A DNA stretch of 64,000 bases from AL-N1 sp039178835 (GCA_039178835.1 JBCDFA010000002.1:25647-89646), one strand, 5' to 3'. Numbered from the stretch's first letter, positions 21,152-31,174 are shown. Notes: generated from the sequence alone by a model not told the origin. Numbers and translations are program-made.

Positions 21152-21188
21152 GACCCACATGGCCTGAGAGGCTGTGTGGGTCTTTTTT
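21152..21188 (+). terminator. Rho-independent terminator of paralogue 2 gene
   Basis: GACCCACATGGCC pairs with GGCTGTGTGGGTC across a five-base loop (two G-T pairs), followed by T6. Confidence 0.88.
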
Positions 21189-21293
21189 GATGTAATAAAG
21201 AGTGAGTGCCCACAAACCCAGCAATATGCTATGATACATGCCACACTTGGCATCTCGTACTAGTTTATTGGGGTTATGCAGGAGGGTTTACCC

Positions 21294-22439
21294 ATGACCG
21301 ACGTAACATCATATCGTCAACTGTTTCCGATGGCTGAGAAATATGCTTTTTTCAATCATGCGGGAGTCTCAGCACTCAACACACGTGCCGCAGAGGCAAT
21401 GCGTGCCTTTGCAGAAGAGGCAACCACGATTTCTTTTACCGAAACTGGGCTCACAGCATTCCACAAAATGAACGAATTACGCGAACGCTTTGCCACACTG
21501 ATCAATGCTCGGTCTGTTGACGAAATTGTGCTGATGCCCAACACTGCGGCAGGAATCAATACAGCTGCTCTTGGCTTGCCCCTCCGCACAGGTGATAATG
21601 TATTGGTCATTGACGGTGATTATCCCGCCAACATCTACCCCTGGATGAATCTGACACATCGTGGAGTGCTCACAAAATTCGTCCCAACCCGCAACGGTGG
21701 TGTTGATCTCAACCTCCTTGAGTCACGGATCGACAATCGCACACGGGTCATCGCAATGAGCACCGTTCAATTCGCCACCGGCTTCCGCAACGATATTGTC
21801 AGTGTTGGGAAGCTGTGCCGTGATCGTAACATCTATTTTGCTGTCGATGGGATTCAATCATTAGGTGCTTTTCCTCTTGATGTCCAGGCAGCCAACATCG
21901 ACTTTCTATCGTGTGGCTCTCAAAAATGGCTGCTCGGGCCAATGGGGGCGGGGTTTATGTATGTGCGACACGAGTTGCTCGATGATCTCATTCCTGGTCC
22001 ATATGTGGGTGCCGCAAGCACCATGGACTGGCTGAACTTCCTTGATTACAACTTCACACCCTTGCCCACCGCCGAACGCTTTGCTCTAGGATCACCTAAT
22101 TTTGTCGGTATGTATGGTTTCAACGCGAGTGTTGCACTGCTACAAGAAGTAGGCATAAACCACGTGAGTGAACGTATTTTGCATCTCACCGATATAGCTA
22201 TCAATGATCTTCGCGAACGTGGCTATCGCTTCTCTGCCACTACTGATCGAGAACACCGTTCCGGCATCCTGATCGTAGAAGTGGACGACCCAGAGGGAAC
22301 ATGCGCTCGACTTACCAAGGCTAATATTATTACGGTGGTTCGTGGAAAGGGATTCCGCATCGCACCACATTTCTACAATACCGAAGAAGAAATCGCACGT
22401 GTTGGCGAGGTTTTGGCACGAACATCACATGCACGATGA
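21294..22439 (+). CDS. Aminotransferase class V family PLP enzyme
   Basis: Fold-type I PLP enzyme of 381 aa in the class V aminotransferase / cysteine desulfurase / isopenicillin-N-epimerase superfamily. D185 in FAVDGIQSLG should bind the PLP ring nitrogen, and K211 in CGSQKWLLGPMG should form the Schiff base. The conserved GSPNFVG segment and the C-terminal RIAPHFYNT strand are present. The desulfurase active-site Cys loop is not evident, so sulfur transfer is not supported; the substrate is unknown. The start is set at the ATG eight bases after GGAGGG rather than the upstream ATG that overlaps it. The gene stands alone, between a terminator and a long intergenic region. Confidence 0.88.
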   Translation: MTDVTSYRQLFPMAEKYAFFNHAGVSALNTRAAEAMRAFAEEATTISFTETGLTAFHKMNELRERFATLINARSVDEIVLMPNTAAGINTAALGLPLRTGDNVLVIDGDYPANIYPWMNLTHRGVLTKFVPTRNGGVDLNLLESRIDNRTRVIAMSTVQFATGFRNDIVSVGKLCRDRNIYFAVDGIQSLGAFPLDVQAANIDFLSCGSQKWLLGPMGAGFMYVRHELLDDLIPGPYVGAASTMDWLNFLDYNFTPLPTAERFALGSPNFVGMYGFNASVALLQEVGINHVSERILHLTDIAINDLRERGYRFSATTDREHRSGILIVEVDDPEGTCARLTKANIITVVRGKGFRIAPHFYNTEEEIARVGEVLARTSHAR

Positions 22440-23004
22440 TCAGAAGTTTGGGCAAAGATGGAACAGCGAAATGATTGGTATCGTAATCTGTAATGCATTC
22501 ATCGGTTTGCGCTTAACGTCCTTATGTATACCGTTGGGCTGAAAACCCCAAATACTAAAGGTCGGTTCATTGCCACATATGACTCTCTGTTAGTTGCACT
22601 CTAGTCAATCACTGCCAGCGTTCGATTGAGTTTATACTGCCGTCTTAAGACAACTTATTCCTCAACCAGCGGCCTATGCTTTCCAGCCCGCTGGTTGGGC
22701 GCACAGGTAATGGCAGCAGGCAGAGTGGTGTGAGGAACAACGCTACACGACCCACACGTGAAGTGTGTGACTCTTCTGGTAGCACGGCTGACACAAACCC
22801 ACAGCACGTTTGCGCAGTTGGGCAATGACCCTCATCTATTGAATAATAACACCCATAGGCGTATGTTCAAGAAAAAAGGCGCAGCATTTTTCTACCAGCG
22901 TTCAACTGATCTCACGACGAAATCTCAAGCAGGCGATCTCCGGCTGCATTTCTATGAAGGGAAAGCTGGTATCCGATTCCAGAGCTAAGTTTCATACGCT
23001 CCAG
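22440..23004. other. 565-bp intergenic region with a hairpin
   Basis: Between two converging genes. It contains the inverted repeat CAACCAGCGG (22663-22672) / CCGCTGGTTG (22688-22697) with a 15-base loop and no T-tract. A 76-codon GTG-start frame at 22758-22988 has no ribosome-binding site and no family resemblance; I do not call it. Confidence 0.6.
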
Positions 23005-23577
23005 TCATCGCAGAATCCCCAGCACAATATCGATAATAACTTCCCGTTGATTACGGAGATGCTGCACAAAACGACCGCTCTCCGCAGATACCGCCGTCAA
23101 ATCAGTAACAATGCCCTCAACCGCACCAATCGCCATCGTGATACGTAACTCCCGATTGTCCTCAGCCGTCACCTCTTTCAGCAAGTCGATCAGATACGGA
23201 CGCATCTCCAGTGCGATTTGGCGATGAGGGCTCGGTATGTTCTGGTTATCATGCGCGACGGTCATCACAATCCCACCATGCACTTCTAGTGACTCTAACA
23301 GCCCTCCAATAATCTTACGCGCCCGCGCCTCCCCAGAAAGCTGCTCGGCTTCGAGAGCTGCGACTTCAACCCGCTTCAGTGGTTCTGTCAGCAACTCAAC
23401 AAGTAGATCGCCTTTCGATTTGAAATGGTAGTAAATCGAGGGGTTGGCAATACCAAGTTCGGCCGCAATATCGCGCACCGATGTTCCGGCATAGCCACGT
23501 TCTGCAAAGAGACGCGCGGCAACCGCAAGGATACGCTCACGCGTAGTTAGTTCTTGGTCGTTATTCATAATTGACAT
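23005..23577 (-). CDS. TetR family transcriptional regulator
   Basis: A 190-aa TetR-type repressor. Residues 11-57 form the N-terminal helix-turn-helix, with the family pattern TRERILAVAARLF, GYAGTSVRDIAAELGIA and PSIYYHFKSKGDLL. The rest is a helical ligand-binding and dimerisation domain that cannot be assigned a ligand. It is transcribed divergently from the dehalogenase-like gene, 72 bases away. The shared gap holds two palindromes that fit a TetR dimer. The likely role is repression of itself and the dehalogenase gene until an unknown hydrophobic or halogenated effector binds (inference from arrangement). Confidence 0.92.
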   Translation of the reverse strand: MSIMNNDQELTTRERILAVAARLFAERGYAGTSVRDIAAELGIANPSIYYHFKSKGDLLVELLTEPLKRVEVAALEAEQLSGEARARKIIGGLLESLEVHGGIVMTVAHDNQNIPSPHRQIALEMRPYLIDLLKEVTAEDNRELRITMAIGAVEGIVTDLTAVSAESGRFVQHLRNQREVIIDIVLGILR

Positions 23578-23581
23578 TTTA

Positions 23582-23630
23582 CCTAGTGTCTGCTAGATTT
23601 ACAATCACAAATCACCTAGCAATTGCTAGG
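23582..23630. promoter_or_regulatory. Twin operator palindromes between tetR and dehalogenase genes
   Basis: CCTAGCAATTGCTAGG (23615-23630) is a perfect 16-bp palindrome. CCTAGTGTCTGCTAGA (23582-23597) keeps the CTAG...CTAG ends. Their centres are 33 bp apart, about three DNA turns, placing two dimers on one face. One site is next to each start codon. Confidence 0.72.
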
Positions 23631-23649
23631 CAAAAATGGAGAGTAAACT

Positions 23650-24816
23650 ATGAATCGAAATTTCACTATGCTACGTGTGCTTCTACTTATATGTGTTAGC
23701 GCGTTTTTGTTGGTTGGTTGCAGCAGAGGTTACAACCCTACAGAACCTTCCGCAGACTGTCTTGTAGAGTTGAATATTCTCACAACTGAAAACGGTGTTG
23801 AATACATCCGCACGCCCGATGCGTGTTTTGAGGATCTGCCTGATTGGTCTTACGAACCAAAATATGTGGAGATTGATGGTTTGCGTCAGGCTTATGTAGA
23901 TGTAGGGCCGGCCGATGCTGACCCCATCCTACTCTTACATGGTCAACCTTCTTGGTCGTATTTGTATCGCTACATGATTCCCGTCCTTGCGGAAGAGGGG
24001 CATCGCGTCATCGCTATGGATCACCTCGGCATGGGTCGCTCAGATAAGCCAATCGACGTGGAATACCACAGCTTCCAGAATCATGTCGACCGCTTAGATA
24101 TGTTTATCCAGAATCTGGAGCTAGAAAATATCACCCTGTTTGCTCAAGACTGGGGCAGTGTGATTGGGTTGTATCTCGCAGCAAATGACCTCGATCGATT
24201 CGATAGGATCATTGTCGGAAACGGCGGGCTGCCTATCGTTGAGAAGGTGTCCGAAATGCCAGACGATCTAGAGGACAGCATTGCTGACTTCCACCGTACC
24301 CTCAACATGATGCCGGCCCAACAGCCAGCATTTTACGACGAGGACGGCAATTCACAGCTACCGGTAGCAGATGTTGATGCGGAAGCTGATTTCGGTCAAT
24401 GGATCGCCTATGCAATGCATTACGAAGATTTCCGCGCTTCTAGAATGCTAGAGGCACTCACATTTGATCAGCTAACACCAGAGGAAGAAGCTGCCTATGA
24501 TGCACCATTTCCATCACGAATTACGATGGCGGGGCCGCGCTCATTTCCAAGCCTGCTGAACGAACTTGTCGGTGTAACGGAGCCTGCCATTGAGGCTTTG
24601 GCAACATACGAAAGACCATTCTTGACGATTTTTGGCGGTAACGAACCGGGACTAGGTGGTGAAAACGACCCCCAGTATCAAATGAACGACTCAGTCAAGG
24701 GTGCTGAGAGTCAGCCGCACTATCGTTTCCCAGATGCGAGCCACTTTCTTCAGGATGATAAAGGGGCGGAAATCGCTGAGATGGTCAATCATTTCATTGC
24801 CGAAAATCCGCGTTAG
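23650..24816 (+). CDS. Haloalkane-dehalogenase-like alpha/beta hydrolase, lipoprotein
   Basis: A 388-aa alpha/beta hydrolase with an N-terminal lipoprotein signal (lipobox LVGC, C24), so predicted to sit outside the membrane. LHGQPSWSYLYRYMIPVL forms the oxyanion-hole region, DHLGMGRSDKP follows, and AQDWGS supplies nucleophile D167. W168 is a halide-binding Trp as in DhlA-type (HLD-I) dehalogenases. H365 in ASHFLQDD is the catalytic histidine. The HLD-type halide site argues for C-halogen hydrolysis, but epoxide or ester hydrolases share the fold. Most family members are cytoplasmic, so lipidation is unusual. It is probably controlled by the divergent TetR protein. Confidence 0.85.
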   Translation: MNRNFTMLRVLLLICVSAFLLVGCSRGYNPTEPSADCLVELNILTTENGVEYIRTPDACFEDLPDWSYEPKYVEIDGLRQAYVDVGPADADPILLLHGQPSWSYLYRYMIPVLAEEGHRVIAMDHLGMGRSDKPIDVEYHSFQNHVDRLDMFIQNLELENITLFAQDWGSVIGLYLAANDLDRFDRIIVGNGGLPIVEKVSEMPDDLEDSIADFHRTLNMMPAQQPAFYDEDGNSQLPVADVDAEADFGQWIAYAMHYEDFRASRMLEALTFDQLTPEEEAAYDAPFPSRITMAGPRSFPSLLNELVGVTEPAIEALATYERPFLTIFGGNEPGLGGENDPQYQMNDSVKGAESQPHYRFPDASHFLQDDKGAEIAEMVNHFIAENPR

Positions 24817-24914
24817 TTGACCCCATTCGTCTTGATACTATCGTTAACGGCCGCTGGAATGTGGTAAGTTTAAGCGACGGTTTCTCAAAAAATTCCACAA
24901 CCCATAGGTACACA

Positions 24915-27179
24915 ATGAACTGGAATGAGTTATTTATCGAACCGGAAAAAACCATCAATAGAAAAAAACATCAACCAGCCTCTTATCTTAGAAAGGAATT
25001 CTTTGTCGCCGGGCAGGTAAAATCGGTCGTACTCCATATCACGGCCCTGGGTCTTTATCGCTGGTTCCTCAATGGTGAGTCGATCGATGATCAACCATTT
25101 ATGCCGGGATTTACCAGCTACGACAAAAGGCTCCAGTATCAAACCTTCAATGTCACATCCAACCTTACGCAAGGAAACAACACCCTTGGTGTAATACTGG
25201 GTGACGGCTGGTATAGGGGTAAACATGGCATCATGCAGAAGCGGTATGTCTATGGAGAAAAAACGAGCCTCCTGGTCATATTGGATATTGAATACCAAGA
25301 CGGATCGACAGAGCAAATCACTACCGACGAAACGTGGAGAGCGACCCAAAATGGGCCAATACGCAAAAGTGACTTGAAGGATGGGGAAGTCTACGATGCC
25401 ACTAAGGAGATGGGCGGGTGGAGTTCTCCAGGATTCGATGACGAAGCTTGGGACATAGTTAATCGTTCATCGTACCAGGGCCAACTGATTCCTTACGAGG
25501 GAGAAAGGATTCTAGAACATGAAACCTTCCAACCAAGGGTATTGAAGACGCAAGATGGTTCAACTGTTCTGGACTTCGGGCAAAACATTTGTGGTTATGT
25601 ACAATTTAGCGTAACTGGCCCTACAGGGCACACCGTCAAGCTAAGTCATGGGGAAACCCTTGATGCCGAAGGGGATTTCTCTGTCAAACATTTGCGCCAA
25701 AAAGGCGAGTTCCAACAGATTCGCTATACCTTAAAAGAAGGCGAACAAACCTACAAACCGTTCTTTACTATGCACGGATTTCAATTGGTCAAAGTCGAAA
25801 ACTGGCCGGGAGACGTACGACCTGAAGATTTCACAGCAATAGCGGTCTATTCCGATCTGAAGGAGACCGGCTTTTTCGAGTGTTCCAACGCACTTGTGAA
25901 CAAACTGGTGAGCAATTCCAGATGGAGCCAGAAAAGCAATTTTCTGGATGTCCCTACAGATAACCCAACACGTGAAAGAACACCCTGGACAGGCGATCTG
26001 GGTGTCTTCTGCATGACAGCCTGTTATTTGATGGACAGCAACACATTTCTCTCAAAGTGGCTGAATGATCTAACCGTCACCCAACGCGACGATGGATTGA
26101 TCATGGGGCACATACCTTCAACTGGCCATGATAATGAGTTGTTCCAGGGAAGTACGGCCTGGTCGGATGTCGGTATTATCGTTCCATGGGCGATGTATCA
26201 GATGTACGGTGATGCATCGATCTTGAGTCGCCAATACGAGGGGATGGCAAAGTGGATCGGGTACCAGCAGGAAAGGGCTAAAAAAACTCACTTGTTCAAC
26301 AAGTTCAAGAGAAATCCCTATCGATCATATACCATCGACACCGGTTTTCATTTTGGCGACTGGAATGAACCAGGAACTAGCATGGGAGCCCAGTTGAACA
26401 GGAATCTGATCAAATCGGACGAGGAAGTTGCCACCGCCTATTACGCCTATTGCACGGGCATCCTTGCCAAGATTGCAGCCATTCTGGGAAAAAACGAGGA
26501 AGCGGAGCAGTATGAGGCATTGGCAAACAGGATTAAAGAGGCCTACCGCCATAACTACACCGACAACGGTATTGTTGTCGCCAAACGGCACGGTAAGTAT
26601 GTGCGTCCTGTTGCTTTCGATCTGTTGAGCGAGGAGGAGAAACAGGAGAATATGAAAATACTGAACAGCAAAGTGATTGCCAACAACTACAAAATCGGTA
26701 CCGGTTTCTTGTCGACCCCGTTCCTACTTCCGATGCTCACTGATTACGGTTTTGTCGATACGGCCTATAGAATTCTTGAGAATACCGAACGACCAGGTTG
26801 GCTCTATTCCATTGTGAATGGTGCCACCAGCATCTGGGAAAGTTGGGATGGGAAAGATGAAAAAGGGATAGTGCGGGATTCGTGGAACCAATACGCCTAT
26901 GGTGCTGTAACCGGGTGGTTGTTCGGTTATAGTGCCGGGATTACAGCTCTTGAACCCGGTTTCAGCAAGATCCGAATTAGGCCAAAACCCGGTGGAAGCC
27001 TTGACTATGTCAAATGCAGCTTTGACAGTGCAGCTGGGGAAATCAAAAGCGAATGGACCATCCAAAACGACGAGTTCAAACTCAAGGTAAAGACCCCCAC
27101 CGAAACGGAGGTGGAACTGCCCGATGGATCGATGAGTCTGGTAAAGGAAGGGAGTCATTCCTTTCGTTGCTCAATTTGA
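24915..27179 (+). CDS. Alpha-L-rhamnosidase, GH78 family
   Basis: A 754-aa GH78-like enzyme that removes terminal alpha-L-rhamnose from glycosides. The N-terminal beta-sandwich is typical (ITALGLYRWFLNG, then PGFTSYDKR and LGDGWYRG), followed by a second beta domain. The (alpha/alpha)6 catalytic domain carries RERTPWTGDLGVF, the HFGDWNEPG segment and NGATSIWESWDG, which hold the expected acidic residues. The C-terminal beta domain includes AYGAVTGWLFG. No signal peptide is visible, so it is probably cytoplasmic and acts on imported rhamnosides. The chosen ATG begins the conserved part; a GTG 54 bases upstream is possible. No sugar transporter or rhamnose catabolic gene is adjacent. Confidence 0.88.
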   Translation: MNWNELFIEPEKTINRKKHQPASYLRKEFFVAGQVKSVVLHITALGLYRWFLNGESIDDQPFMPGFTSYDKRLQYQTFNVTSNLTQGNNTLGVILGDGWYRGKHGIMQKRYVYGEKTSLLVILDIEYQDGSTEQITTDETWRATQNGPIRKSDLKDGEVYDATKEMGGWSSPGFDDEAWDIVNRSSYQGQLIPYEGERILEHETFQPRVLKTQDGSTVLDFGQNICGYVQFSVTGPTGHTVKLSHGETLDAEGDFSVKHLRQKGEFQQIRYTLKEGEQTYKPFFTMHGFQLVKVENWPGDVRPEDFTAIAVYSDLKETGFFECSNALVNKLVSNSRWSQKSNFLDVPTDNPTRERTPWTGDLGVFCMTACYLMDSNTFLSKWLNDLTVTQRDDGLIMGHIPSTGHDNELFQGSTAWSDVGIIVPWAMYQMYGDASILSRQYEGMAKWIGYQQERAKKTHLFNKFKRNPYRSYTIDTGFHFGDWNEPGTSMGAQLNRNLIKSDEEVATAYYAYCTGILAKIAAILGKNEEAEQYEALANRIKEAYRHNYTDNGIVVAKRHGKYVRPVAFDLLSEEEKQENMKILNSKVIANNYKIGTGFLSTPFLLPMLTDYGFVDTAYRILENTERPGWLYSIVNGATSIWESWDGKDEKGIVRDSWNQYAYGAVTGWLFGYSAGITALEPGFSKIRIRPKPGGSLDYVKCSFDSAAGEIKSEWTIQNDEFKLKVKTPTETEVELPDGSMSLVKEGSHSFRCSI

Positions 27180-27321
27180 GTACAAAAATGACATATCTCG
27201 CAATGGGCGATCAGGCCAAATCGACCTGACCTGTTATCGATGTCTATCCCGATTATCGAACGAGGTTCCGTAAGATCAATCACAGGGCGTCAAGAGCAAC
27301 CAACAAAATCAGGAAGAAGAC

Positions 27322-28035
27322 ATGAGTAGCCCAAGCAAGGACAAAGCCATTATTGCGATGATAATTGCTTTATCGGCTATTGCCCCCGTCATTCTCATAC
27401 CGCTTGTAGGTGGTGGTGCCTATATCGGCATCCAAGCGTTAAGGGGCATCCCCATCGAACAGAGCATGGAGCAGTTCAGATCATTCATGACCATCGCGGA
27501 AGCCAATGCCATGACTATGACCTACGTTATGATGGGGCTGTTTCTTCTTCAAAAGTACAAGACAGCCGTAGCCGAAGCATGGAAAAAGGATGAGAGCAAA
27601 GCTCGCTTTGCTTTGAGGGGATTTGCCTTGGGATTTGCCGTTTTCTGTCTCAACACCTTTGTTATGTGGATTCTACTCGAAATAAGGGTCTTGGGAAGGG
27701 ATACCTTGTTTATCAAAGACGATCATCCACTGGTTATCACAATCATCTATATGTGTATCTTTATCATCATGGCTCCGATTACTGAAGAACTCTTTTTCCG
27801 ATATCTTGTGCAGAATTGGCTGAAAAAGTACAATCTTGTATTGGGACTATTAGTGCCAAGTATCCTGAATGCTCTTTTGCACCTTGAGAATAATTCGATC
27901 CTGTTAATTCCATTTACGTTGACGTTTTTCTGTTACGCCTTTGCTTATCATAGATCCGATAAGATTACCATACCTATAGCTGCCCATATGGTGACCAACA
28001 CCCTATTGATCGGTACCAGTTTCTTGTTGGGCTAA
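27322..28035 (+). CDS. CPBP family intramembrane metalloprotease
   Basis: A 237-aa membrane protein with about six to seven hydrophobic segments and the CPBP (Abi/CAAX-protease-like) motifs: EELFFR (EExxxR) after the central helices, a histidine in NALLHLEN, and HMVTN (HxxxN) near the C terminus. These residues form the intramembrane metal-dependent active site of the family. Substrates cannot be inferred. AGGAAGAAG precedes the ATG. It lies 142 bases after the rhamnosidase gene in the same direction and may be cotranscribed with it. Confidence 0.86.
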   Translation: MSSPSKDKAIIAMIIALSAIAPVILIPLVGGGAYIGIQALRGIPIEQSMEQFRSFMTIAEANAMTMTYVMMGLFLLQKYKTAVAEAWKKDESKARFALRGFALGFAVFCLNTFVMWILLEIRVLGRDTLFIKDDHPLVITIIYMCIFIIMAPITEELFFRYLVQNWLKKYNLVLGLLVPSILNALLHLENNSILLIPFTLTFFCYAFAYHRSDKITIPIAAHMVTNTLLIGTSFLLG

Positions 28036-28597
28036 CAGCACTTGACCGAGTACTGGGTTCGTGGGTCTTTTTCGAAGAGGGGTTTCTGTAGATGGTATGT
28101 CAACAACAATGGAATATATAACAACGCTACGATCATCGGGTGCACTGTTTGTCTGAGTGTACTGGCATGGTGATGGTACAAGTGTAATCTTCGTGCAACC
28201 AGCTGGCTCTGCATGTCATCAGACGTGTGTTGATCGTATCACAACACAGTGATGCGTAATAGTAGAGTCAGCACATGTCGTGGAACAGTACCACTGTAGC
28301 ATGGGTATGCATAGCTGATACAATCCAGTATTACGCGTGCCATCCGTCTGGATGAGCACATAATCCACTAAAGGATACATTGTTACCTCAATTTGAATAC
28401 CACGGTTGTACAGAACGAGACCAGTAGTTATGAAAGCATAACCATTCGTTCACCAATGTTGATAGAACAAAATCCCATGGAAGCTATACTACATCCATAC
28501 TAATTTTCAAGTGTACATTATTGGTCACGGCATGCTGCTTATCTCTGAGCAGCGTTGCCGATTGCTACTGTTGTACACAATGGGTTTGGTTGTCAGT
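28036..28597. other. Intergenic region and leader of the biotin operon
   Basis: No gene is supported here. A TATACT box at 28485-28490, with TTGATA 20 bases before it, is a weak promoter candidate for bioF. The leader then holds a hairpin (GCTGCT 28534-28539 / AGCAGC 28548-28553) and the palindrome TTGTACACAA at 28571-28580, just before the first in-frame ATG. I could not recognise a BirA-type operator. Confidence 0.45.
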
Positions 28598-29782
28598 ATG
28601 GACAAACGTCTCCAAAAGTTTCAACATCGCCTTGAAAAGGTGCAGGCGCACCACAACTACCGCCAACTCACCCCCATCCTCAATAATACCGAGCCCTGGG
28701 TCACTATCAATGGTCAACGGCTGCTCAACCTAAGCTCGAACAACTATCTGGGGTTGGCTACCCACCCAGACGTACAACGTGCGACAGCCACTGCCATCAC
28801 CCATGGATGCGGTGCCGGGGCATCACGCCTCATCACTGGCACCACACCACAGCATGAGCAGTTGGAGACACGTCTAGCCCATTTCAAAGGGATGGAACGA
28901 GCGCTCTTGTTCACCAGTGGCTATACCGCCAACCTTGGTGTTATCGCCACCATCGTAGGTGCTGGCGACCTGATATTCAGTGATGCACTCAACCACGCCA
29001 GCCTGATCGATGGGTGTCGTTTAAGTCGGGCAACATGCCATGTCTATCCCCATTGCGATGTAGTAGCCCTTGAACAACTGCTGGCCCAGGCCGCACACAC
29101 GCATCAGCACCAACAGCGGTTGGTCGTCACCGATACAGTGTTTAGCATGGATGGCGATCTGGCACCGCTTACCAACATTGCACGTCTCTGCCAACAGTAC
29201 GATGCACTGCTTTTTGTTGATGAGGCCCATGCTACTGGCTGCATTGGCCCTGGTGGACGTGGGTTGGTAGCTGAACTGGGGCTTGAAGATCAGGTAACGC
29301 TGACAATGAGCACCTTGAGTAAGGCACTGGGCAATATGGGGGCTTTTGTCGCTGGACCAGCCATCCTGATCGAATACCTGATTAACTTTGCCCGCAGTTT
29401 TATTTTCACTACAGCGCTACCACCGACTATCGCGGCTGCCTCGCTCGCGGCGCTCAACACACTTGAACATGCGCCTCATCTGGTGCAACAGGTGCAACAA
29501 CACGCAGCATTCCTTCGCTCTGGTCTTCAGGAATTAGGCTTCAACACACTTACCTCCGAAACCCATATCGTGCCCATTCTGGTTGGTGACTCAGCGACAA
29601 CGCTGGAGATGGCCGCCGCATTGCGCGAAGAAGGGCTCTGTGTCGTCGCGATTCGCCCTCCAACCGTCCCGCCTGAAACCGCACGGCTACGCGCATGTGT
29701 CATGGCCTCGCACACAGAGGATGATCTTACGTATGCGTTGGCAGCCTTTGAGCGAGTCGGGCAGCGCTTTGGTCTCATTTAA
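28598..29782 (+). CDS. bioF: 8-amino-7-oxononanoate synthase (BioF)
   Basis: A 394-aa PLP enzyme of the alpha-oxoamine synthase family. It condenses pimeloyl thioester with L-alanine to 8-amino-7-oxononanoate, the first step of the biotin ring pathway. Family signatures: LSSNNYLGLATHP, GCGAGASRLITGT, D208 in LLFVDEAHATG, and K242 in TLSKALGNMGAF, the PLP lysine. Glycine C-acetyltransferase is a close relative, but the place at the head of bioFADB decides for BioF. The start is chosen at the ATG giving MDKRLQKF; in-frame extensions back to 28511 lack homology-like sequence. bioA starts 42 bases after the stop. Confidence 0.9.
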   Translation: MDKRLQKFQHRLEKVQAHHNYRQLTPILNNTEPWVTINGQRLLNLSSNNYLGLATHPDVQRATATAITHGCGAGASRLITGTTPQHEQLETRLAHFKGMERALLFTSGYTANLGVIATIVGAGDLIFSDALNHASLIDGCRLSRATCHVYPHCDVVALEQLLAQAAHTHQHQQRLVVTDTVFSMDGDLAPLTNIARLCQQYDALLFVDEAHATGCIGPGGRGLVAELGLEDQVTLTMSTLSKALGNMGAFVAGPAILIEYLINFARSFIFTTALPPTIAAASLAALNTLEHAPHLVQQVQQHAAFLRSGLQELGFNTLTSETHIVPILVGDSATTLEMAAALREEGLCVVAIRPPTVPPETARLRACVMASHTEDDLTYALAAFERVGQRFGLI

Positions 29783-29824
29783 GTGGGATATCGACACCGT
29801 TCGTCGGTTCCCTGTGAGGACATT

Positions 29825-31174
29825 ATGAACGTTGAAAAGCAAATCGACAGGACACACACGCTCGCAGACGATGATAAACAATATCTCTGGCATCCATTCA
29901 CCCAACAACAGGCGTGGGAGGAAGAAGCACCGGTCATTATCGAACGCGCTGAGGGAAGCCACCTCTTCGATGTGGAAGGGAACCGCTATCTCGATGGCGT
30001 CTCATCGCTCTGGGTGAATGTCCATGGTCATTGTCGACCAGAGATCAACCATGCCATCGTAGAGCAACTCAATCGTGTCGCCCATTCAACATTTCTAGGC
30101 TTATCCCACCCACCTGGCATCACTCTTGCTCGTCGTCTTGCAGAACTGGCACCTGGGCAACTCAGCCGCGTCTTTTATTCCGACACTGGCGCCGCCGCCG
30201 TCGAGATTGCGCTCAAGATGGCCTATCAATACTGGCATCAATGTGCCACACCACAGCCTAATCGCACAACCTTTCTCTCATTGCGAAATGGCTATCACGG
30301 CGATACCGTCGGCGCCATGAGTGTTGGGGGTATCGACCTGTTCTTTCAGGTCTATCAACATCTGTTTTTTCCAACCTACAAAGCCAACTACGATCTTGAT
30401 GAAATTGAGCACCTCGTAGTCACACACAAAGACTCGCTGGTTGGCGTCGTGATGGAGCCACTCGTTCAGGGTGCAGCAGGTATGCAAGTCTACCCCGCTG
30501 GCTTTACCCGATCTGTCTGGGAGATTGCGAAGCGCCACGATCTGCTCTTTATCGTCGATGAGGTGGCGACAGGTTTTGGGCGAACCGGCAAGCTGTTTGC
30601 CTGTGAGCACGAAGGCGTAGAGCCAGATCTGATGGCGCTGGGCAAAGGCATTAGTGGCGGCTATCTTCCGCTGGCGGCCACGCTGGCAACCGAGAAAATC
30701 TACCAGGCATTTCTGGGTCGTGCCGACGAGTTTCGTACTTTCTACCACGGGCACACGTACACCGGCAACCCGGTCGTCTGTGCAGCCGCCCTGGCCAGCT
30801 TGGATCTATTTGAGCAGGAGCAAACATTGCATCATCTTCAACCAAAAATAGCACAACTTCAGGATGGGCTACAACGCTTCTGGGAAATCCCTATCGTCGG
30901 AGATATTCGCCAGTGTGGTTTTATGGTTGGGATCGAATTAATGAAGAATCGCGACACACAAACGGCCTTCGAGATTGAGCAGAAAGTCGCCATACGTGTG
31001 ATTAAAGCAGCACGTCAGCGAGGTGTCATTGTGCGACCGCTGGGTGATGCCGTCATTCTCATGCCACCACTGTCTATCACTCAATCAGAGCTTACTATGC
31101 TGCTTGATGTGGTCTATGACTCGATAGCAGCTATTGCAGAGGAACTCGGCACAGCAGAGGGGAGGAAACTATGA
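29825..31174 (+). CDS. bioA: Adenosylmethionine-8-amino-7-oxononanoate aminotransferase (BioA)
   Basis: A 449-aa class III aminotransferase that converts 8-amino-7-oxononanoate to 7,8-diaminononanoate, normally with S-adenosylmethionine as amino donor. LWHPFTQ near residue 21 is the BioA hallmark. YSDTGAAAVEIALKMAYQYW, the PLP-contacting VDEVATGFGRTG and the lysine K274 in MALGKGISGG follow, then HGHTYTGNP. TGAGGA lies before the ATG. The stop overlaps bioD by four bases, indicating translational coupling. Confidence 0.94.
   Translation: MNVEKQIDRTHTLADDDKQYLWHPFTQQQAWEEEAPVIIERAEGSHLFDVEGNRYLDGVSSLWVNVHGHCRPEINHAIVEQLNRVAHSTFLGLSHPPGITLARRLAELAPGQLSRVFYSDTGAAAVEIALKMAYQYWHQCATPQPNRTTFLSLRNGYHGDTVGAMSVGGIDLFFQVYQHLFFPTYKANYDLDEIEHLVVTHKDSLVGVVMEPLVQGAAGMQVYPAGFTRSVWEIAKRHDLLFIVDEVATGFGRTGKLFACEHEGVEPDLMALGKGISGGYLPLAATLATEKIYQAFLGRADEFRTFYHGHTYTGNPVVCAAALASLDLFEQEQTLHHLQPKIAQLQDGLQRFWEIPIVGDIRQCGFMVGIELMKNRDTQTAFEIEQKVAIRVIKAARQRGVIVRPLGDAVILMPPLSITQSELTMLLDVVYDSIAAIAEELGTAEGRKL

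Noticed and set aside
22758..22988. 76-codon GTG-start frame between the aminotransferase and tetR genes
   Set aside because: No ribosome-binding site and no recognisable domain.
28571..28580. TTGTACACAA as a BirA operator for the biotin operon
   Set aside because: It lacks the long-spaced half-site layout of known BirA operators and may be chance; left as an unexplained palindrome.
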